Assembly (NCBI GenBank): GCA_030604345.1
Contig: JAUVWB010000007.1
Location: 1-16,153 of the forward strand
DNA from: Desulfofustis sp.
GTDB lineage: Bacteria > Desulfobacterota > Desulfobulbia > Desulfobulbales > Desulfocapsaceae
Direction of reading: 5' to 3'
DNA: 16,153 nucleotides
Part shown: in pieces, positions 7,419-14,841 of the stretch
How the letters are laid out: each line of letters begins with the position of its first letter
How positions within the stretch are numbered: the first letter of the stretch is position 1
The notes under the pieces: generated by a model
What the model was told of the DNA's origin: nothing
What the model saw: only the letters and a program-made list of their open reading frames with translations
Database searches by the model: none
Translations under genes and position numbers: made by a program

Positions 7419-8375
7419 CTATTTTTCTCCGCAGAGATAGACCCGCCATGGTGCCGGATACCCTTCAACCGTTCGGGAAGGGTCGGCTGGATCGATAAAA
7501 TCCTGGTAAGATTCAAAAATCATCCAGTCGGTGCGTCGCTGTTCGCTGCTGCTCATGCGGTGGGCGTCGAACAGTTCGACTCCGGCAAAGCCGGCACGAT
7601 GCAACCAGTTGCGCAGACAGGCGCCGGTGGGTACGAAATAGGTACCGGGGACTTTGGCGTAGGTCCGTTCCGGAAACAGCGCCACTGGGTCTTCACCAGG
7701 GATGGCCTGGGATTCGACAATCAGCCTGCCGCCGGGCTTGAGGGCGGTGTGGATATCGCGCAGGACCTCGATCGGTGAGGGGCGGTGGTAAATGACGCCC
7801 ATCAGCAGGACCACGTCGAATGTCTCCGGAAACAGGCTGATCTGTTCGACGCCGAGCAGGTCGACGGCCAGTTCGTCGCACCCGGCCATGGCGTTGAGCG
7901 CTTGAAAGCAGTAATAATGCTGCACGGATGGTTCAAACCCGAGGACCAACCGGGGACGGTGCGGCACCGTCCGGAAGAGGTAATAGCCGTTGTTGCAGCC
8001 GATATCGGCCACCGTCTTGCCGCTCAGTTCGGGCAGGCGGGCCAGAACCCGCCGCCACTTGCGTTCGCTGCGCCACTCGGCATCGATGTCGATACCGAAT
8101 ACCGAGAAGGGACCCTTTCGCCAGGGCATGAAAGACCTGAGATCCGCCTCGATGGCGGTCCTCGCCGCGGTATCGATTTCGTCGGGACTGCCGATCAGCA
8201 CCGTGTCGCCGGTGCAGTCAACGGTCTCGGCCCGATACCGGCGCAGTGACTCGAACGGGCGGCGGTAGCGGAGAAAGCCTTTTTTGGGTTGTCGCACCCA
8301 GTCATGGCGCTGGTTGCGAATCTTTTCGATGTCCGCTCGGCGAACGGTATCCGGTAAAAGATCAAGATAGTGCAT
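7419..8375 (-). CDS. cmoB: tRNA U34 carboxymethyltransferase CmoB
   Basis: CmoB transfers the carboxymethyl group of carboxy-SAM to 5-hydroxyuridine at tRNA position 34, giving cmo5U and widening wobble decoding. The 318-residue protein is close to the E. coli length (323). It shows the diagnostic FMPWRKGPFSVFG segment (82-94) with Lys87, EWRSERKW (100-107), SAM motif DIGCNNGYY (124-132), the MGVIYHRPSP segment (192-201) and the C-terminal DPSRTVEGYPAPWR (298-311). The N-terminal ~80 residues are shorter and more divergent than in E. coli. ATG 8375 lacks a clear ribosome binding site. It lies 15 nt after the cmoA stop and in the same frame, so translation is probably coupled. It ends in TAG. 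Confidence 0.96.
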   Translation of the reverse strand: MHYLDLLPDTVRRADIEKIRNQRHDWVRQPKKGFLRYRRPFESLRRYRAETVDCTGDTVLIGSPDEIDTAARTAIEADLRSFMPWRKGPFSVFGIDIDAEWRSERKWRRVLARLPELSGKTVADIGCNNGYYLFRTVPHRPRLVLGFEPSVQHYYCFQALNAMAGCDELAVDLLGVEQISLFPETFDVVLLMGVIYHRPSPIEVLRDIHTALKPGGRLIVESQAIPGEDPVALFPERTYAKVPGTYFVPTGACLRNWLHRAGFAGVELFDAHRMSSSEQRRTDWMIFESYQDFIDPADPSRTVEGYPAPWRVYLCGEK

Positions 8376-8390
8376 GGTGGAAAACGAACG

Positions 8391-9137
8391 TCAACTCGGC
8401 TTGCAGGCGATGAATGAAGAAAAATTGAACCATTGGAAGAAGGGGGTGACCGGAGTGAAACCTACATCTTGCAGCAGCGAGATGTTTTCTTCGATGCTGA
8501 AGGGTATCAGGATGTTTTCCAGCGCCTCGCGTTTCCGGGCGATCTCCAACTCCGAATAACCCCGTTCCCGCTTGAAATCATGATAGATATCGATGAAGCC
8601 GCGATTGAGAGCACTTTCCGGGAGGACCGTCTTCTCGCTGACGATCAGTACCCCGCCCGGTCGCAGGTTGGTGAACAGCGTGTCGATCAAGGCCGGTCGC
8701 CGGATCGGTCGGATGAACTGCAGGGTGTAGTTGCAGATGAAGGCCCCGGTGCCGGGACGCTGCAAGCGGGTGATGTCCTCGAGGATGAAGTGCATCTGCT
8801 TGTCCCGATCGAATAGGGCCGCCTTGCAACGGGCCTTTTCCAGCATCGCCGGTGAATTGTCGATGCCTACCAGATGGAGTTCCTGGCCTTCCAGCAGGCG
8901 GGCCAACTGCAGCAGCGAGGAGCCGGTGGAACAGCCGAGATCGCAGATCGTATCACCCGGCTGCAGGTACCGCTTGAGCAGGCGGGCGGTGGCCTTGATC
9001 ACCTCCTGATAGAACGGGATCGAACGGTCGAGCATATCGTCGAAGACCTCGACGACACGCTCGCTGAAGGCGAAATCCTCGGGGACGGTATCGGTCTGGT
9101 AGAGCCGGTCCGGTGGCGACGGTGGGGTGACGGACAT
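8391..9137 (-). CDS. cmoA: Carboxy-S-adenosyl-L-methionine synthase CmoA
   Basis: CmoA makes carboxy-SAM from SAM and prephenate, the donor used by CmoB. The 248-residue product carries DFAFSERVVEVFDDM (21-35), SAM motif DLGCSTGSS (66-74), GIDNSPAMLEKA (91-102), NYTLQFI (136-142), the HDFKRERGYSELEI segment (186-199) and KREALEN (202-208), which contains the conserved arginine near the carboxylate-binding site in E. coli CmoA. The start lies 8 nt after ydbL, and cmoB follows after 15 nt. No good ribosome binding site is seen before ATG 9137, consistent with coupling inside the operon. The pair encodes consecutive steps of one pathway, which supports both calls. Confidence 0.97.
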   Translation of the reverse strand: MSVTPPSPPDRLYQTDTVPEDFAFSERVVEVFDDMLDRSIPFYQEVIKATARLLKRYLQPGDTICDLGCSTGSSLLQLARLLEGQELHLVGIDNSPAMLEKARCKAALFDRDKQMHFILEDITRLQRPGTGAFICNYTLQFIRPIRRPALIDTLFTNLRPGGVLIVSEKTVLPESALNRGFIDIYHDFKRERGYSELEIARKREALENILIPFSIEENISLLQDVGFTPVTPFFQWFNFSSFIACKPS

Positions 9138-9145
9138 GAGTGCGA

Positions 9146-9520
9146 CTATTTACGGTACCAGCTGCCGTCGGCCCGGCGAAACCAGTGGCCGGGGCTAGCC
9201 TTTTCGGCGATCTGCTTGGCTCGCCGTTGACCGACCAAGGCGGCGTCGACGCCCTGCTGTTTGGCGATTTGGCTGTAAACGGCCCGACGGTCGTTGTTTT
9301 CCTCCTGCACCAGTTGCTGCTCGGGGCGCTGGTCGGTGCGGTAGGCCAGGTATCCGTGCGCATCTTCACCGATGAGGCCTTGATTCTTGAGCGCGATAAT
9401 GGAATCCAGTCGGGCTTTCATTCGTTCCTGGATGGAGGCGGCCGAACCATCGGGCGGTGCCGCGAGAAGACCGAAAAGGATGAGACCGATCATAAGGGGA
9501 GCGGAGAATGGGGTACGCAT
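9146..9520 (-). CDS. ydbL: YdbL family periplasmic protein (DUF1318)
   Basis: The 124-residue protein has a cleavable-looking signal peptide (hydrophobic core about residues 9-20, with a likely cut after the SAA near 28). A short mature domain follows with family features: an N-terminal helix with KARLDSIIALKNQGLIGE, the AYRTDQRPEQQLVQEEN segment, VYSQIAKQQGV near the middle, and a final WFRRADGSWYRK. In E. coli, YdbL is encoded beside YdbH and YnbE and modulates their intermembrane lipid function. GAGGAGG lies five bases before ATG 9520, one of the best ribosome binding sites in the window, so it is probably translated independently. It lies 22 nt after ynbE and 8 nt before cmoA. It ends in TAG. 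Confidence 0.87.
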   Translation of the reverse strand: MRTPFSAPLMIGLILFGLLAAPPDGSAASIQERMKARLDSIIALKNQGLIGEDAHGYLAYRTDQRPEQQLVQEENNDRRAVYSQIAKQQGVDAALVGQRRAKQIAEKASPGHWFRRADGSWYRK

Positions 9521-9542
9521 GAAAACCTCCTCGAAACTATCC

Positions 9543-9749
9543 TCAGGGTGATTGAACGTCCTGTGCCGCCTCGTCGATGTCTCCGAAAAAGTCATCGAGA
9601 GCCCGGTCGACTTTGACGTTGACGTCGATGGTGATGTGGATCGGTTTGATCTCCACCGGCTTGACTTCAACTTCGTGCCTGGTGCAGGAGACCGACACGC
9701 CAAAAGCCATCAGGAGACAGAAAAGCAGACAGTGGAGTCTTCGGTTCAT
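9543..9749 (-). CDS. ynbE: YnbE-like small outer-membrane lipoprotein
   Basis: The 68-residue protein has an Arg-containing N-terminus, a hydrophobic stretch and a candidate lipidated Cys22 (GVSVSC). The residue three before the cysteine is Ser, not the usual Leu or Val, so the lipobox is weak. The mature part is short, beta-prone and rich in alternating Val/Ile (EVEVKPVEIKPIHITIDVNV), as in E. coli YnbE, which joins the C-terminus of YdbH by beta-strand stacking at the outer membrane. The ATG lies one base after the ydbH stop and ydbL follows after 22 nt. Position and pattern make the call safer than sequence similarity alone. Confidence 0.83.
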   Translation of the reverse strand: MNRRLHCLLFCLLMAFGVSVSCTRHEVEVKPVEIKPIHITIDVNVKVDRALDDFFGDIDEAAQDVQSP

Positions 9750-9750
9750 C

Positions 9751-12303
9751 CTAGCGGTTTCCCATGATTGTTTTGACGTTGTGCCCGACGTGCAGCAGCT
9801 CGTTGAGGGGCAGACGCACGTTGATGTCGAGGCGGACCGGATACTGCAGGCTGCCCTGCTGCGACTCGACAAGGGCCCCGTCCTTGAACGAGAAAGGCAG
9901 CGGCGTGCTCGGTTGGCCGTCGAGTTCCAGGGCCATGAGCAATTCGTCGGCCGAGCTGCTGAGGGTCACCTTTGTCCAATTGTAGGCGAAGTCTTCCAGG
10001 GCCCTCAGGGAATAATTCAGCGAGCCGGTCTGTGAGACGGCGCCGATTCCCTGGCGGAGCAGCTCAGTGCTGGTGAAGCGCACTATACCACCTGTCCCGG
10101 GGGTGGAAAACAGAAAACCATCGTCAAAAAAGAGTCGCCGATCGGCCCAGCGTAACGGCAGTTTTCCGTTGAGCGTTCCCTCCCCTTCGGTCTGCTGAAA
10201 GCCAAACTGGTTGAGCAATTCGGCGAAATTGAGCCGGCTGGCGTAAAGGACGGTATCCACCTCCGGTTTTTGTGAAGAGAGGCGCACGCTCCCCGATTCC
10301 ACCGTTCCCCGGCACCAGTCGGCGCGGCTTTTTTCGATGAAGATGGTGGTTGGATCCTCCACCCGGAAAGCGATAGTGGCATCACTGAAGTGGAGGGTAC
10401 CGATATCGACCGAAGCGGCGCGGCAGATTTGGCTCGGTGCCGATACCAGGAGGGGCAGGCGCGGCAGATGGAGGGAGCAGGCCATGCCGCTGACGGCGAG
10501 CCCCCGCTCGGGGACGAGTGCGGTGCCGTCGAAGAGTTCGAATTCAGCCGCTCCGTTGAACCGATTGCCGACAAACTCCAGCTGTCCCTTGCTGGCCAGG
10601 CGGCCTTGAAAGGAGGAATCGCCGGGGAGCCAGTCGCGAGCGGGGAGGTTCGCGCTATCGATAAGGGTGGCGGGGAGTAGCCAGTCGAGTTGTAGAAGGT
10701 GCTCTTCGAAACGGTAATGGGTGGAAAAGCTCAGCTCAGGATGCGGGAAGAAGCGGGCGCGCACCCTGCCGGTACAGCCGATCACCCCTTCGCCGCGGCT
10801 TATCTCACCGAACAGATCGGCCCAGGAGGCGCCGCGGAAAAACAGCGACGCAGCCGCGATCGACCCGGCCGCGTCTGGTTGCGGTTCATCGTTCGAGCTG
10901 AGCGGCAAAACGACGGCCAAGTCTTCCACGCCCGCCTGCCCATCAGCCAGGAGTACCTGCTTGACGGTACCGGAAAGTTGTGCGTTTGATCCGGTCGGGC
11001 CGGAATCAAAGTTCACTGCGGCATGCAACTGGCTAGCGGCAACGGAGGTGGCGGGCAGGGTGAGTTCCAGCTTCGGTACGGTGAGGGAGACGGCAGCGTC
11101 GAAGTGGTTGCTCTGTCCGTTCAGCCGTGCCCCGAGCGAGACAACCGGCCCAGCCGCAATCCGGGGTATCCCTCGGTACTCCAGCAGGAGCAGCGGAGCG
11201 GTCGTTTGCCCGTCGATCTCAAGGCGCCACCTGCCATCGCCGCCGATCAGGGCCTGATAGGCGAAACCCAGCGGAACTTCCAGGTCTGTGGAAGAGACCG
11301 TCAGATTGACGGTCCCGGTACCGCTCAGAAGGTGCCGTTGCCATGACAGGCGGCCGCGGACAGCTGCCTCGATACGCCATGGCGGGGCAATCAACGCAAC
11401 GGGATCCACGGCAACCTGCAGGTCGTGCGGCGGGCCGACGACACGCCAGCGGATTTCTCCGGTTGCATCGGTTCCCTGCAAGGATAAGGGCGCCGTGGCA
11501 AGGGCAGGTTGATGCAGGGTCGTCTGTATATCGATCTGCCGAATGTCTCGGTAGTCTGTTGAGGTGACCAGATGGGCCGAAAGGGTTGCCCGACCCAGGG
11601 GTGAGTCGCGCAGTGGGGCCGGCAATCGGCCCAAGAGCGGCCTCGCGTCCAGATCTTCCAGGAGCAGGGAGATATCGACGGTATCGGGACCAGCTTCCAC
11701 GCTGATGGTGCCGCTGGCGGAAAAAAGATCGGAGAAGTCCACGGTACCGTCTGCGTTCTGCAGCCGAAAGCCATCTGTTCCCTGCCGCTGGAATAAGAGG
11801 TGCAAATCGGTGGAAACAGACAAACGGTGGGCCTGCCCGGTCTCGTCATGGAGAATCAGGCTGCAGTCGCTCAGGTGCAGCCGGTCGATGGCGAAGGGTG
11901 CCAGTGCCGCCGACAATACCGATGGATTGGCCTGATCGCCTTGGTTGGGCCAGCCGTGCAGCCGGTAGCGGCCGTTGTGCTGCTGAAGATGAATGACGGC
12001 CTGCTCGAAATGCAGAGTCCCGCCTTTTTTGCCGATCAGATCAAACGGCGCATAGGAGAGGGTGATGCGGGGAAGACTGAGAATCGTCTGTTGCTCGTTT
12101 TGCAGCGCCAGCGAACCGCTGACAGAGAACAGCCCGAAGCTGCACAAGCTTGCCGCCGCCCGATCGACCGGCAGCCTGCTCAACAGGTGCGGCAGCAGCA
12201 CCTTGTTGGTCAGCAGCGGGATCAGCAGGAAGACCAGCAATCCACCAATCACCACCAGGGAAAGGGCGTGTATCGAATAATGAAGGATAGCTCGCATGCG
12301 CAT
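9751..12303 (-). CDS. ydbH: YdbH family AsmA-like intermembrane phospholipid transport protein
   Basis: The 850-residue protein has one N-terminal membrane helix (about residues 10-32) followed by a long repetitive beta-rich periplasmic region, typical of AsmA-like bridges that carry phospholipids from inner to outer membrane. E. coli YdbH is about 880 residues. The C-terminal ~130 residues match the YdbH family: SLNYSLRALEDFAYNWTKVTLSS, then LLMALELDGQ and PVRLDINVRLPLNELLHV. YnbE (next gene, 1 nt away) would cap its outer-membrane end. ATG 12303 and a second ATG at 12297 are both possible, and neither has a good ribosome binding site. It is the first gene of the operon, and I found no strong promoter upstream. 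It ends in TAG. TamB or YhdP are less likely given length and neighbours. Confidence 0.9.
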   Translation of the reverse strand: MRMRAILHYSIHALSLVVIGGLLVFLLIPLLTNKVLLPHLLSRLPVDRAAASLCSFGLFSVSGSLALQNEQQTILSLPRITLSYAPFDLIGKKGGTLHFEQAVIHLQQHNGRYRLHGWPNQGDQANPSVLSAALAPFAIDRLHLSDCSLILHDETGQAHRLSVSTDLHLLFQRQGTDGFRLQNADGTVDFSDLFSASGTISVEAGPDTVDISLLLEDLDARPLLGRLPAPLRDSPLGRATLSAHLVTSTDYRDIRQIDIQTTLHQPALATAPLSLQGTDATGEIRWRVVGPPHDLQVAVDPVALIAPPWRIEAAVRGRLSWQRHLLSGTGTVNLTVSSTDLEVPLGFAYQALIGGDGRWRLEIDGQTTAPLLLLEYRGIPRIAAGPVVSLGARLNGQSNHFDAAVSLTVPKLELTLPATSVAASQLHAAVNFDSGPTGSNAQLSGTVKQVLLADGQAGVEDLAVVLPLSSNDEPQPDAAGSIAAASLFFRGASWADLFGEISRGEGVIGCTGRVRARFFPHPELSFSTHYRFEEHLLQLDWLLPATLIDSANLPARDWLPGDSSFQGRLASKGQLEFVGNRFNGAAEFELFDGTALVPERGLAVSGMACSLHLPRLPLLVSAPSQICRAASVDIGTLHFSDATIAFRVEDPTTIFIEKSRADWCRGTVESGSVRLSSQKPEVDTVLYASRLNFAELLNQFGFQQTEGEGTLNGKLPLRWADRRLFFDDGFLFSTPGTGGIVRFTSTELLRQGIGAVSQTGSLNYSLRALEDFAYNWTKVTLSSSADELLMALELDGQPSTPLPFSFKDGALVESQQGSLQYPVRLDINVRLPLNELLHVGHNVKTIMGNR

Positions 12304-12346
12304 GGGATAGAAAAAAGGCTCATCCGACTCACGCCTATGCGTCTAT

Positions 12347-12379
12347 AACCGGGGAAGTGCTACCCTTCGCCGGTTTTTT
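12347..12379 (+). terminator. Rho-independent terminator facing right, without an upstream plus-strand gene
   Basis: AACCGG (12347-12352) pairs with CCGGTT (12370-12375). GAAG and CTTC continue the stem after one G-G mismatch, with a seven-base loop. Six Ts (12374-12379) follow. On the minus strand the stem has no T-run. No plus-strand gene lies before it, since ydbH occupies the minus strand. Confidence 0.6.
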
Positions 12380-12560
12380 GCTCGTAGCTCTCACCAGTAC
12401 GATATCATCCGGATGAACCGAAACAATGGCTCTGGCATGCGTGGTGTCGGACAACCAAGACAACACCTCCTCTGTCAAGGTAAATGACGGAAGGACAAAA
12501 GCCCAGAGAAAAGTGGGGCCACCGACCGCGGACGCCGTTCGGAAGGAGTGGAAAATTACC

Positions 12561-12589
12561 TTGCCATCGGGTAGATATGAAAGTAAATA
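12561..12589 (+). promoter_or_regulatory. Weak candidate promoter for the 12614 gene
   Basis: TTGCCA (12561-12566, five of six matches to -35) and TAAATA (12584-12589, about three of six to -10) are 17 bases apart, 24 nt before the start codon. Confidence 0.3.
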
Positions 12590-12613
12590 GCAAATCTTTC
12601 TGCGGAGTGTGCC

Positions 12614-13129
12614 ATGGAAACGCGGAATCATCAACCGGGACGACGGCCCGGTCGGCTCGAGCAGGTAGCCCGAGTAGCCCTCTGTGTGTGTCTTCTCCTG
12701 GCTTGTGGTTACGGGATCAAACGGTTTGCCGAAGCGCCCGATATCGTCGGTTTGCTCAATCCCGGGGTCGAACCGACTGCTCGGGTCGAAGCCGAGGGCA
12801 AGCATCTGGTGCTCAGTGATTACCGTTTCGACCTGCACCAACCCGGGTCGATGACTCAGGCCGAGTTTACCCTGGTCAATAACGGTTCCAGACCGGTTCG
12901 CGACGTAACCATTTTCTGCGATTTCTATGATCGGTCCGGGGAAAAGCGTGGCGGTGGCCGATGGATCGTCTACGACACGATCGATCCGTTGCATGAAGAA
13001 CACTACACACTGCAGGAAAAGCGGTACATCTCCCATGTGATCGACGCACCGTCAACCATCTGTCGGATTGTCGACGTTCACTCGGGCGGACCGCAGCTAG
13101 CCGGGCACCAAACGGGAAAACACCACTGA
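12614..13129 (+). CDS. Single-pass membrane-anchored protein of unknown function
   Basis: I do not recognise this 171-residue protein. It has a basic N-terminus (residues 1-18), one membrane helix (about 19-36) and a soluble domain presumably outside the inner membrane. The core, about 66-153, has the pattern of an Ig-like or FxLYD-type beta domain: LVLSDYRFDL, then FTLVNNGSRPVRDVTIFCDFYDRSGE and a later YISHVIDAPSTICRIVD. Two cysteines, 101 and 150, could form a disulfide. GGAG six bases before ATG 12614 supports the start. A minus-strand reading frame covers the same bases but lacks a ribosome binding site or a family-like pattern, so I prefer this strand. It is followed after 62 nt by the biotinyl-domain gene and may share a transcript with it. 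Confidence 0.72.
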   Translation: METRNHQPGRRPGRLEQVARVALCVCLLLACGYGIKRFAEAPDIVGLLNPGVEPTARVEAEGKHLVLSDYRFDLHQPGSMTQAEFTLVNNGSRPVRDVTIFCDFYDRSGEKRGGGRWIVYDTIDPLHEEHYTLQEKRYISHVIDAPSTICRIVDVHSGGPQLAGHQTGKHH

Positions 13130-13136
13130 CGTGCTT

Positions 13137-13156
13137 TGTCGACCGAAGGTCCGACA
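13137..13156 (+). other. Compact hairpin between the 12614 gene and the carrier gene
   Basis: TGTCG pairs with CGACA, then ACC with GGT across a one-base bulge, closing on a GAA loop. Only weak Ts follow, so termination would be partial at best. A processing or stability element is equally possible. Confidence 0.35.
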
Positions 13157-13191
13157 GCTGCCGCTTAATCATTCAGCCAGTATGAAATGTG

Positions 13192-13845
13192 ATGACTCAC
13201 GAAATCGATTTTGACGATATCATTGCCAAGTATCGCTCGGATCCCTACAAATACATCGAAGTCTGCGCTCCGCACACCGGGGTGGTGGCCTTTCGCGTGG
13301 GTAAAGGAACGGCGGTGGAGGCGGCGAGCGGGGAATGGCTCCATATTCCCGGCACCAGGCTGTTCGAGATAACCCGCGAGAACAATTGCAAGCCGATCTT
13401 CAGCCCGATCGCCGGTATCGTCTCCGAGCTGCGCGCCGATCTCGAGGGACGTTTCGTCGAGGCCGGTGAGCCTTTGATGACCATCCGTCATCCCCTGAAG
13501 AAAAAGGATATAATCGAAAACATCCTGAAGGATGTCCTGTATCTCTTCCGTGCCCCGGAAAAGGCCAAATATTTCTTTGCGTTGGATATCCAGACCCGCA
13601 TTGACAAGAAAGGCGCCCGTTCGGTCACCATCAAGCCGGGTGACGAAATCCTCACCATGTCCCTGATGAAAAGGGATACACCGGTCTATTATGCCGGTGA
13701 AGAAGGGGTGATCCATTCCGTGTATTTCGAACCAGGATTGTCGGTGGCGCAGGGGGAACCGCTTATCGGCATCTGCAGTGCCGAGAAACTGCCGTTGATC
13801 CAGAAGGTCATAACCCGGGTCAAGGCCGAATGGGACAATATCTGA
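13192..13845 (+). CDS. Tandem barrel-sandwich (biotinyl/lipoyl-like) carrier protein
   Basis: The 217-residue protein contains two biotinyl/lipoyl-type barrel-sandwich domains. The first (about 20-100) has SPIAGIVSEL and FVEAGEPLMTI, matching the second half of such folds, but has no lysine at the expected hairpin. The second (about 140-195) has DEILTMSLMKRDTPVYYAGEEGV then GLSVAQGEPLIGI. SLMKR places Lys160 where biotin carrier proteins have the modified lysine of A-M-K-M, so it may be biotinylated. A helical linker (about 103-128) joins them. An adjacent GTG (13189) could also start the frame, and neither start has a clear ribosome binding site. A biotin-ligase-like gene follows 65 nt downstream, which supports a modifier/substrate pair. 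The partner carboxylase is not in the window. It could instead be a structural adaptor without cofactor. Confidence 0.72.
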   Translation: MTHEIDFDDIIAKYRSDPYKYIEVCAPHTGVVAFRVGKGTAVEAASGEWLHIPGTRLFEITRENNCKPIFSPIAGIVSELRADLEGRFVEAGEPLMTIRHPLKKKDIIENILKDVLYLFRAPEKAKYFFALDIQTRIDKKGARSVTIKPGDEILTMSLMKRDTPVYYAGEEGVIHSVYFEPGLSVAQGEPLIGICSAEKLPLIQKVITRVKAEWDNI

Positions 13846-13910
13846 AAGGTCTTTGCCGCGCCGTCGGGACCAGACCCTGCTGCTGACTTCCATCCCTGAC
13901 CTTGATCATC

Positions 13911-14825
13911 ATGGCGTCGTTTGACCTTGTGAGTGCGGCCCGGCTCAAAACCCACATCGACGCAGTCGAATTGCCGTTACGACGCAGCGGCGCTCACGCC
14001 GAATACGCCGCCGAGATCCTCCGCTACGGTGCTTTCATCGGCTCCGAGGTGCATTGCCATGCCTCGCTCGACCGGACGATGGTTCGAGCCCGTCGAGAAA
14101 TCGGGCAGATGGAGGAGGCGGGTCGTTCCATCCGTTCCGGGACCACCATCATCGCCGCTTCCCTGACCGGCTCGAAGGGGAGATTTACCCGTCACTGGCA
14201 CGCTCCGCCGGGTGGCTTGTGGGGGACGGTGATCCTGGTCAACACCCTGTTGCCCCGTTTCCGCAATCTCCTGCCGCAGGCGGTCGGCGTTGCCTGCTGC
14301 GAAGCCGTCCACCGTTACGGCGTGCCGGCCACCATCCGCTGGATCAACGACGTTCTGGTCGACGGACGCAAGATTGCCGGGTTTCTCTGTGAAAGCTTCA
14401 TCGGCGAGCGCTCGGGAGAGGAGTATTGTCTGCTCGGTTTCGGCATCAACGTCAACAACGAACAGTTTCCGCACGAACTGCGAGACAGTGCCGCTTCAGT
14501 GAGCATGCTGGTCGGCAGATCTGTTGATCTCACTCGGTTCGCCTGTGATTTTCTCGCGGCGCTTGCCTTCCAGGTTGGCCACCTCCATCATCACGAGGCG
14601 CGTGTGTTACGCCAGGAAACGGAGGAGTACCCCCATCCCTTGCTGCTGCTGTGGCGGGAGTTGAGCGACTCCATCGGGCGCCCGGTGATCTATGGCTTCG
14701 ATGTCGTCGCTCAGCCGCAGTACCGGGCCCATACGGTTGGGGTGACGAATGACGGCGGCCTGTGCCTGCGGCTTGAAGACGGCCGCGAGATTGTCGAGTA
14801 CAGCGGAGAAATCCGCTACCTGTGA
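13911..14825 (+). CDS. BirA-like biotin/lipoate-protein ligase, divergent
   Basis: The 304-residue protein has the biotin/lipoate ligase core. It includes an ATP/biotin loop region GSKGRFTRHWHAPPGGLW (87-104, where BirA has GRGRRGR), RWINDVLVDGRKIAGFLCE (143-161) with the catalytic-type Lys154, and GFGINVNN (176-183). A BPL C-terminal domain follows (about 255-304). The first ~40 residues are not a recognisable winged helix, so a BirA-type repressor role is unlikely. The segment that usually reads D-S-T-N is replaced by HCHASLDRTM (48-57), an unusual active-site edge. Family enzymes join biotin to a lysine of a carrier through biotinyl-AMP. The carrier gene just upstream is the natural candidate substrate. 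ATG 13911 is used; a TTG three codons earlier is possible. It ends 16 nt from the convergent recO. Confidence 0.83.
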   Translation: MASFDLVSAARLKTHIDAVELPLRRSGAHAEYAAEILRYGAFIGSEVHCHASLDRTMVRARREIGQMEEAGRSIRSGTTIIAASLTGSKGRFTRHWHAPPGGLWGTVILVNTLLPRFRNLLPQAVGVACCEAVHRYGVPATIRWINDVLVDGRKIAGFLCESFIGERSGEEYCLLGFGINVNNEQFPHELRDSAASVSMLVGRSVDLTRFACDFLAALAFQVGHLHHHEARVLRQETEEYPHPLLLLWRELSDSIGRPVIYGFDVVAQPQYRAHTVGVTNDGGLCLRLEDGREIVEYSGEIRYL

Positions 14826-14841
14826 TGCTTGATACCGGCGG

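Larger units (their letters stand above)
12304..12613. other. Divergent intergenic region between ydbH and the 12614 gene
   Basis: These 310 bases hold a plus-strand terminator (12347-12379), a perfect 12-bp palindrome TCATCCGGATGA (12405-12416) and a weak plus-strand promoter (12561-12589). On the minus strand a frame ending at 12335 stays open and includes ARAIVSVHPDDIVLVR, which looks somewhat protein-like, but I could not assign a start or gene. Confidence 0.5.

Noticed and set aside
12614..13036. Minus-strand frame over the 12614 gene
   Set aside because: The plus frame has a ribosome binding site, a membrane helix and a domain-like pattern; the minus frame has none of these. Only its tail in the intergenic gap is kept as a weak observation.
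13165..13893. Minus-strand open frame of 242 codons
   Set aside because: It covers the barrel-sandwich carrier on the other strand, which has clear family motifs.
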